The translations under genes were made by a program, and so were the position numbers. 64,000 nucleotides of DNA from Flintibacter muris. GTDB lineage: Bacteria > Bacillota > Clostridia > Oscillospirales > Oscillospiraceae. Shown in pieces: positions 58,682 through 64,000 of this stretch (positions are counted from its first letter, which is position 1; each line of letters starts with the position of its first letter). Location of the stretch: NCBI RefSeq assembly GCF_943192995.1, contig NZ_CALPCP010000001.1:1-64000 (forward strand). Direction: 5' to 3'. A model generated the notes under the pieces. It was given only the letters and a program-made list of their open reading frames with translations, did no database searches and had not been told where the DNA came from.

Positions 58682-59983
58682 ATGACAGGCGCAATGTACG
58701 CCGCCATTGGCGGCCTGAAAGCACACATGACCAAGCTGAACGTAATCGGCAACAACGTGGCCAACGTAAACACCTATGGCTACAAGGCCCAGCGTATGAC
58801 CTTCCGGGAGTCTATTTACACCACCAGCAAGTCCGGCTCCAACGGCGGCGTGACCATGGGCGGCAACAACCCCTCCCAAATCGGCTACGGCTGCTCCGTG
58901 GGCTCCATCGACTTGAACATGAGCCCCTCCACCTATGCCCCCACCGGCGTGGGCCTGGACTGCATGCTCACCGGTGAAGGCTTCTTTATGGTGGGCGACA
59001 AGCTGGAAAAAGTGGAAAATGAGGACGGCACCGTCACTTGGGTCGGCGGCATTACCAGCGGCAATGACGTGTCTAAGATGGACCTGACCCGTGTGGGCGA
59101 CTTCTGGGTGGACCCTGACGGCTATATCTGTAACCGTGACAATAAGGTGCTCTATGGCTTTGCCCGGGTGCAGAACCCTGATTATAAGGCGAATGCTACA
59201 GCCGCAGAGATTGAGGCTGCGAAACAGAATGGCAAGGACATTACCAGCAAAACCATTATCAGCTCACATCTGGTTCCTCTGCGGGTCCCTCTGTCCGCCG
59301 CTGCCCCCACCACGACTAATGGAGGTATTACAGCAGGTGCGAATGGAGGCGCTGATGTTTATAACTGGCAGGAGGGTGACCCGGTTTATCCCTTCCTCAG
59401 CGCGGCAACAGGCGGCACTAACCAGTACGCGACTCCAGGCGTTAATGCTGATTTAACTGGCGGCGCGAATAAATCCTGTATGGCCGTTGCGGAGAACACC
59501 GCTGAAAATGCGGTTTCTGACGTGATGCCTATCCAGCTGAAGAGCATGAAGGTTGGCCCAGACGGTTCCATTACAGGCATTGCCCCCAACGGCGACACGG
59601 TAGTGGTGGGATACGTGGCCGTGGCCACGGTTGACAGCCCCGACGGTGTGACCCACCAGGACGGCTGCTACTACAAGGCCATGGGCGGCGCGGGCAACGT
59701 GCGCGTGTCCACCCTGGGCATTGAGCTGCCCACCGCTTACCTGGGCAACAAGGTGGCTCCTGATACCCAAAATGCTGCGGCTGGTACAACCGCTGAGGCT
59801 ATTGACGCAGTCCTGATTGAGAAGACCACCCAGATCAAGAACGGCGGTCTGGAGGCCTCCAGTACCGATGTAGCCAACGAGTTTGCTGAGATGATTACCA
59901 CCCAGCGCGGCTATCAGGCCAACACCCGTATTGTCACTGTCACCGACTCCATGCTGGAAGAGCTGGTGAACATGAAGCGGTAA
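58682..59983 (+). CDS. flgE: Flagellar hook protein FlgE
   Basis: FlgE (433 aa) builds the universal joint. The rod/hook signature MYAAIGGLKAHMTKLNVIGN and NNVANVNTYGYKAQRM opens the protein, FMVGDKLEKVE marks the flgE core, and the end IVTVTDSMLEELVNMKR completes the D0 helices. Between about residues 160 and 263 lies a variable insertion with TTTNGGITAGANGGADVYNW and many Thr/Ala/Gly. Here the codons turn markedly more AT-rich (59165-59470) than on either side, so the exposed domain may have been exchanged. The start follows GAAAGGAAG. Confidence 0.93.
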   Translation: MTGAMYAAIGGLKAHMTKLNVIGNNVANVNTYGYKAQRMTFRESIYTTSKSGSNGGVTMGGNNPSQIGYGCSVGSIDLNMSPSTYAPTGVGLDCMLTGEGFFMVGDKLEKVENEDGTVTWVGGITSGNDVSKMDLTRVGDFWVDPDGYICNRDNKVLYGFARVQNPDYKANATAAEIEAAKQNGKDITSKTIISSHLVPLRVPLSAAAPTTTNGGITAGANGGADVYNWQEGDPVYPFLSAATGGTNQYATPGVNADLTGGANKSCMAVAENTAENAVSDVMPIQLKSMKVGPDGSITGIAPNGDTVVVGYVAVATVDSPDGVTHQDGCYYKAMGGAGNVRVSTLGIELPTAYLGNKVAPDTQNAAAGTTAEAIDAVLIEKTTQIKNGGLEASSTDVANEFAEMITTQRGYQANTRIVTVTDSMLEELVNMKR

Positions 59984-60006
59984 GCTGATTGATTTTTCCG
60001 GTTGAG

Positions 60007-60127
60007 CGCCGCGGGCCCCCTCCGAGGGGGCTCCCGGCGTGAGCCGGGCGGGGGTTATCTCCAAAATGGGAAGCAGAACCCTCCTCCGCCGCTTTCAGCG
60101 GCGGGCCCCCTCCCTTTTTATGGGAGG
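60007..60127. other. Hairpin-rich spacer between flgE and flbD
   Basis: Three stems lie close together: GCCCCCT/AGGGGGC (60015-60031), GCCGC/GCGGC (60088-60102) and CCTCCC/GGGAGG (60109-60127). The 11-mer GGGCCCCCTCC occurs twice (60013-60023 and 60103-60113). No gene. It probably dampens transcription beyond flgE. Confidence 0.55.
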
Positions 60128-60164
60128 CTCACGAGTGTTTTGAAATAGGAAAGGAAGGTTTGTC

Positions 60165-60380
60165 ATGATTCAACTGACGAAGAGAAACGGGGAGCGGTTT
60201 TTGGTAAACCACAACCAGATCGAGAGCATTGAGATGATTCCGGAGTCTAAAATTGTCATGATGAACCGGGACTATTTCATTGTCCGCGAGGACCCGGACA
60301 CCATCATCAAGCGTATCATGGAGTATTCCGCCAAGGTGCAGGATGTGCATCGTGCCCTGACTGTTGTGGACCGGCGCTGA
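60165..60380 (+). CDS. flbD: Flagellar protein FlbD
   Basis: FlbD (71 aa) is a small conserved flagellar operon protein found before motA in Firmicutes and spirochetes. The start MIQLTKRNGERFLVNHNQIE and IVMMNRDYFIVREDPDTIIKRIMEY are typical. It has no membrane segment, and its role in motor assembly is unproven. AAGGAAGG precedes the ATG. It stands about 140 bases before motA, as expected. Confidence 0.93.
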   Translation: MIQLTKRNGERFLVNHNQIESIEMIPESKIVMMNRDYFIVREDPDTIIKRIMEYSAKVQDVHRALTVVDRR

Positions 60381-60518
60381 CAGCGCCGGCTGCGGGGCAT
60401 ATTTGACAGGCGTTAAGCCTGAAGCAGAGGGGGCCCTTTCCTGAGCCTGGACCCAACGCCTTTCAAATGCGCCCCGAAAAAGAAATAACATCCCCGGTGG
60501 GGAGAGGAGTGTGGACCT

Positions 60519-61343
60519 GTGAATATTACGTATATCATCGGTACGGTAGTCGCTTTTGCGGTCATGATCGTAGGTATGATGCAGGGCGGTACAGATGGCT
60601 TTATCACTATCAGCCAGCTGGGCAACTTTATCGACCCGGCCAGTATCTTTATCGTCATTGGATGTACCTTTGCCGTACTGGTAGCCAGCTTCCCCATCAG
60701 CGCGCTGGCTGCCGTGCCCAAGCACTTCGCGACCATCATGAACAATAAGAAGTATGACCCCATGGCCATTATCGACAAGCTGGTTGATCTGGCCCAGGTG
60801 GCCCGTAAGAACGGCCTGCTGGCTCTGGAGGAAAAGGGCAATCAGGAGACCGACCCCTTTTTTAAGCAGTGCATCATGCTCATTGTGGACAACAACGACG
60901 CCGACCAGGCCAAAGAGATCATGATGAACGACATTGAGCAGTCCGTCGCCCGCCACGAGGACGGCGCGGGCATGTATGAAAAGGCCTCCGCCGTGGCCCC
61001 CGCCTTCGGCATGGTGGGTACTCTGGTTGGTCTGATTAACATGCTGAAAGCCATGGACGTGGAGAGCGGCGGCGGCGACCTGGGCCCCGCCATGGCAACC
61101 GCTCTGGTTACCACCCTGTACGGCTGCGTGCTGGCCCATATGATCTTTGGGCCTATCGCAACCCAGCTGCGCCGCCGGGACGAGGAGGAGACCCTGTGCA
61201 AGCTTATCATTGTGGAGGGCATCATGTCCATCCAGTCCGGCGCCAACCCCAAGTTCCTGCGTGAGAAGCTGCTCACCTTCATGGGTCAGAAGCAGCGCGA
61301 CGGCGCCGGAGCCGGTAAGAAAGGCGGAGGCGGCGGGGAATAA
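60519..61343 (+). CDS. motA: Flagellar stator protein MotA
   Basis: MotA (274 aa) forms the ion-channel stator ring with MotB. Four membrane segments are visible: about 2-22, 34-52, 150-170 and 185-205. The conserved motif APAFGMVGTLVGLINMLK precedes the third helix pair, and the cytoplasmic loop carries Arg and Glu residues for FliG contact (NDIEQSVARHEDG). The start codon is GTG with GAGAGGAG upstream. The C-terminus is Gly/Lys-rich. MotB follows 32 bases downstream. Confidence 0.95.
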   Translation: MNITYIIGTVVAFAVMIVGMMQGGTDGFITISQLGNFIDPASIFIVIGCTFAVLVASFPISALAAVPKHFATIMNNKKYDPMAIIDKLVDLAQVARKNGLLALEEKGNQETDPFFKQCIMLIVDNNDADQAKEIMMNDIEQSVARHEDGAGMYEKASAVAPAFGMVGTLVGLINMLKAMDVESGGGDLGPAMATALVTTLYGCVLAHMIFGPIATQLRRRDEEETLCKLIIVEGIMSIQSGANPKFLREKLLTFMGQKQRDGAGAGKKGGGGGE

Positions 61344-61375
61344 CCCCGTCCCCCTGTATGAACTGAGGTGAAACC

Positions 61376-62236
61376 ATGGCAAGCATCAAGAAAAAAAGCG
61401 GCGGAGGCGGCGGCGCCAACTGGATGGATACATACGGCGACATGGTGACCCTGCTGCTGTGCTTCTTCGTTCTGCTTTACTCCATCTCCACCATTGACCA
61501 GGAAAAGTGGATGGTCTTTGTCAAAAGCTTCAACCGGGACGCCATTGACGAGGTGGAGCCCATCCCCGGCCCGGTGGATGATCCCGACGGCACCGGAGGC
61601 AAGGATCTTCCCCTCCCCGACGAGAATGACATGGTGGACGAGGCGCTGGTTGAGCTGTATGACTACCTGACAGAGTATATTGAGAGCAGCGCGGCCGCTT
61701 CGGACAGTATCTCTGTCAGTATGGGTGACGACTTTGTCTTCATCTCCTTTGACGACGCCGTCTTTTTTGACGGCAACAAGTCCGATCTGCGTCAGGACGG
61801 CAAAATTGTACTGGATGCCCTGATTCCCGCTATCGCGGAGGCCGGCCCCTATATCGACGAGGTCCGGGTGCTGGGCCACACCGCCCAGTCCCGCAACATC
61901 CCCAACACTTCCATTGTGGACCGGACCCTTGCCGCCCAGCGCGCCGCCGTGGTGGTGGCCTATTTCCAGGACAGCATCGGTTATGAGGTGATCCATCCCG
62001 GACGGTATGTGGCTGAGGGTTACGGCCAGTGGCGCAACGTGGCTGACAATTCCACCGCCGAGGGCAAGGCCAGAAACCGCCGCGTGGAGATCATCATCAG
62101 CGGCCGCGACCTGGAAAACGAGCTGAACGATGACTACCGGCAGTACTACACCATGTCTGATACCAATACCGGCAATACCACCGAGTTTACCGCAGATGGC
62201 AACGCCGCCGTCAGCTACAGCACCAACGGAAACTGA
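61376..62236 (+). CDS. motB: Flagellar stator protein MotB
   Basis: MotB (286 aa) anchors the stator to peptidoglycan. The N-terminus is basic and Gly-rich. The single transmembrane helix follows NWMDTYGDMVTLLLCFFVLL, with the critical proton-carrying Asp at residue 22. A plug-like acidic linker leads to an OmpA-like peptidoglycan-binding domain (about 140-245) with FDDAVFFDGNKSDLRQDG and NRRVEIIISGRD. Whether it uses protons or sodium cannot be read with certainty. The C-terminal 35 residues are Thr/Asn-rich and less conserved. It follows motA, and fliM starts 41 bases after its stop. Confidence 0.95.
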   Translation: MASIKKKSGGGGGANWMDTYGDMVTLLLCFFVLLYSISTIDQEKWMVFVKSFNRDAIDEVEPIPGPVDDPDGTGGKDLPLPDENDMVDEALVELYDYLTEYIESSAAASDSISVSMGDDFVFISFDDAVFFDGNKSDLRQDGKIVLDALIPAIAEAGPYIDEVRVLGHTAQSRNIPNTSIVDRTLAAQRAAVVVAYFQDSIGYEVIHPGRYVAEGYGQWRNVADNSTAEGKARNRRVEIIISGRDLENELNDDYRQYYTMSDTNTGNTTEFTADGNAAVSYSTNGN

Positions 62237-62277
62237 GGTTGGTATTTGAAGAGCATTTTCTAAAATGAGGGAACGTT

Positions 62278-63267
62278 ATGGCTGAAGTCTTATCACAAAG
62301 TCAGATTGACGCCCTTTTGAATGCGGCCAGAAGCGGAGAACTGGACGTAGACAAACCGGCGGAAAAATCTGCGGAACAAAAATATCGTAAATATGACTTT
62401 TACAGCCCGCGCAAGTTCACCAAAGACAGGCTGAAGATGCTCAACAGCATCTTTGAGAGCTATGCCCGGGTCATCAACTCCAGAATCAATGCTCTGCTGC
62501 ATGCCACCTGCGAAATTGACGTGGACAGTGTGGAGGAGCAGCGCTACTACGAGTTCTCCAACGGCTTGACGGAGAGTGACGTGGTCTCACTGGCTGAGAT
62601 TGACCTGGGGCATCTCCAGGGTGACGATCCTATCCTGGTCCATATGGACACGCCGGTGGTGCTGTCTATGCTGGATCGCATGATGGGCGGCGAGGGCGAC
62701 CCGGACCCCACCATACCAAGCGACTACAACATGACCGATCTGGAGCTGAACATGTATGAGAGCCTGGTTGCAGACCTGGTTCCCATTATGGGCAACAGCT
62801 GGGAGAACTACATAACCCTGCACTTCTCCTATGTCCGCACCGAGGTGAATCCCACCCTGGTCCAGTTGATTGGCTATGATGAGACAGTGGTAATTGTGGG
62901 CCTGAATATCAAATTCCCCAACTGCACAGGCCGGATAAGCCTGTGTCTGCCCGGCGAGATGCTGACCAATGTTTTTTCCGAGATCAGTAAAAATACCAGC
63001 CGCCGCACCACTGGCGAGGATAAGTCCGAGGAGATATTTGATACCCTGCGGGACTCTGAGCTGGAAATTGTGGCCGAGTTGGCACGTACCCGGATATTAC
63101 TCAGCGACCTGTACCACCTGAATGTGGGCGACGTGGTGGACATCAAACGGTCCAAAGACTCCCCGGTCTTCCTGAACATCGGTGGGCGAAGGTGGTTTGA
63201 CGGCAAAATGGGCACCAGCAACAAGCAGGTGGCCGTGAAAATCGGAGAGACCTACATCAAGATGTAG
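62278..63267 (+). CDS. fliM: Flagellar motor switch protein FliM
   Basis: FliM (329 aa) is the C-ring protein that receives phosphorylated CheY. The N-terminal CheY-binding motif is clear (VLSQSQIDALLNA, residues about 4-16). The middle domain is CheC-like, with SVEEQRYYEFSNGL and MMGGEGDPDP, and the C-terminal SPOA domain has LSDLYHLNVGDVVDI and FDGKMGTSNKQVAVKI. The gene that usually lies before fliM, fliL, is missing from the motB-fliM gap (41 bases). The ATG follows GAGGGAACG. Confidence 0.95.
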   Translation: MAEVLSQSQIDALLNAARSGELDVDKPAEKSAEQKYRKYDFYSPRKFTKDRLKMLNSIFESYARVINSRINALLHATCEIDVDSVEEQRYYEFSNGLTESDVVSLAEIDLGHLQGDDPILVHMDTPVVLSMLDRMMGGEGDPDPTIPSDYNMTDLELNMYESLVADLVPIMGNSWENYITLHFSYVRTEVNPTLVQLIGYDETVVIVGLNIKFPNCTGRISLCLPGEMLTNVFSEISKNTSRRTTGEDKSEEIFDTLRDSELEIVAELARTRILLSDLYHLNVGDVVDIKRSKDSPVFLNIGGRRWFDGKMGTSNKQVAVKIGETYIKM

Positions 63268-63287
63268 GCTAAAAGGAGCGAATCTGG

Positions 63288-64000
63288 ATGGAAGATATTA
63301 TTTTTAGCCCGATGGAAATAGATGCCATCGGGGAGATCATGAACATCAGCCTGGGCTCCTCTGCCACTGCGGCCTCCAACATGCTGGACCACCGGGTGGA
63401 CATCACAACGCCCAGGGTGAGCGTGGTCAACGCGGAGGATTTCACCCTTGGCAAGATTGAGCCGGCGGTAGGCGTGGAGATCAAGTATGTGTGCGGCCTG
63501 GAGGGCAGCAACATCATGCTGCTCAAGCGCAGCGACGTACGGGCCATCACGGATATTCTGCTGATGACCGAGACGCCCGACGAGGAATTTGAGCTCAACG
63601 AGCTGTCTATCAGCGCCGTGTGCGAGGTTATGAACCAGATGATGGGTTCCTCCGCTACCGCCCTGTCAGACCTGCTGGGCCGGATGGTGAACATCTCTAC
63701 CCCCGAGTCATTTGAGTTGGTGGATCTGGACAAGGTGAAGGAGGAGCATTTCCCTGTTACCCACGGCCCTGTGGTGGTGGTGCGCTTTAACCTGACCATT
63801 GACGACGTGCTGGACAGCGAATTTATGAACGTCATGTCGGTGGAGCTGGGCAAAGAGCTGATCGCCGGCTTTGGCTTGGGCGCGGAGGAGGAGACCCCCG
63901 AACCGGCCCCGGCTCCCGCACCTGCGCCCGCCCCTGCCCCTGCCGGCGGAGGGGCGTCTCTAAGCCAGGAGGAGATCGAAAAGATGATGGCTGGTGGCGC
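63288..64000 (+). CDS. fliY: Flagellar motor switch phosphatase FliY (partial, cut by window end)
   Basis: At least 237 residues are visible. The N-terminal part is CheC-like, with two phosphatase motifs, IDAIGEIMNISLGSSATAAS (about 11-30) and LNELSISAVCEVMNQMMGSS. Each carries the E..N pair that lets FliY remove phosphate from CheY. After about residue 200 an Ala/Pro linker (EPAPAPAPAPAPAPA) begins, which in FliY leads to the FliN-like SPOA domain. The C-terminal domain is outside the window. AAAAGGAG precedes the ATG, 21 bases after fliM. Confidence 0.93.
   Translation, partial: MEDIIFSPMEIDAIGEIMNISLGSSATAASNMLDHRVDITTPRVSVVNAEDFTLGKIEPAVGVEIKYVCGLEGSNIMLLKRSDVRAITDILLMTETPDEEFELNELSISAVCEVMNQMMGSSATALSDLLGRMVNISTPESFELVDLDKVKEEHFPVTHGPVVVVRFNLTIDDVLDSEFMNVMSVELGKELIAGFGLGAEEETPEPAPAPAPAPAPAPAGGGASLSQEEIEKMMAGG

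Overview
The window looks like a chromosome segment of a motile, GC-rich Gram-positive gut clostridium of the Oscillospirales/Oscillospiraceae type (Flavonifractor, Intestinimonas or Lawsonibacter-like). This is inferred from four things: the bacillus/clostridium flagellar gene order with flgM-flgN-flgK-flgL-fliW-csrA, strong AGGAGG ribosome binding sites, sigma-A promoters with 17-base spacers, and secreted lipoproteins with long Ser/Pro/Gly linkers. The species cannot be fixed from sequence reading alone.

Layout. 1-1.1 kb: 3' part of an IS256-family transposase at the window edge. 1.1-5.1 kb: tRNA-Pro and trmB diverging from overlapping promoters, a P1-family (S58) peptidase, then tsf and rpsB behind a strong promoter with a structured leader. 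5.1-7.7 kb: a gene-free, repeat-bearing stretch and a MATE transporter fused to a cytidylate-kinase-like domain, with a folded leader and internal terminator. 7.8-14.7 kb: a five-gene surface operon (SLH/transglutaminase protein, MBOAT O-acyltransferase, AlgX/DHHW-type SGNH protein, small lipoprotein, VanX-type M15 lipoprotein). 14.9-17.8 kb: a solute-binding lipoprotein and a chemoreceptor on the minus strand with no permease. 18-21.9 kb: a CAT-like acetyltransferase and a metal-resistance operon (ArsR/CadC regulator, HMA chaperone, methyltransferase, CadA-like P-type ATPase) with a visible promoter and operator. 21.9-25.7 kb: a second O-acetylation operon (BIG2-DUF4358 lipoprotein, MBOAT, DHHW protein). 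25.8-27.5 kb: decayed mobile DNA (serine recombinase tail, IS66 fragments) around an AT-rich membrane-protein gene whose best start is followed by an in-frame stop.

27.6-41.7 kb is a sugar locus. On the minus strand are a LacI regulator, L-fucose isomerase and fucose mutarotase. Diverging on the plus strand are an RbsABC-type importer, two FGGY kinases, an SDR, a PHP-domain protein and a SorE-like zinc dehydrogenase. Two exact copies of a 12-base palindrome flank the divergent promoters and are probably the LacI operators. No fuculose-1-phosphate aldolase is visible, so the lower pathway is open.

41.7-64 kb is the flagellar region: a PilZ protein on the minus strand, then flgM-flgN-flgK-flgL-DUF6470-fliW-csrA, then, from a new promoter, flgB-flgC-fliE-fliF-fliG-fliH-fliI-fliJ-(unknown)-fliK-flgD-TIGR02530-flgE-flbD-motA-motB-fliM-fliY (cut by the window end). 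fliL is absent from its usual place. The surface-exposed middles of FlgL, FlgK and FlgE carry insertions whose base composition differs from their flanks, which suggests antigenic diversification.
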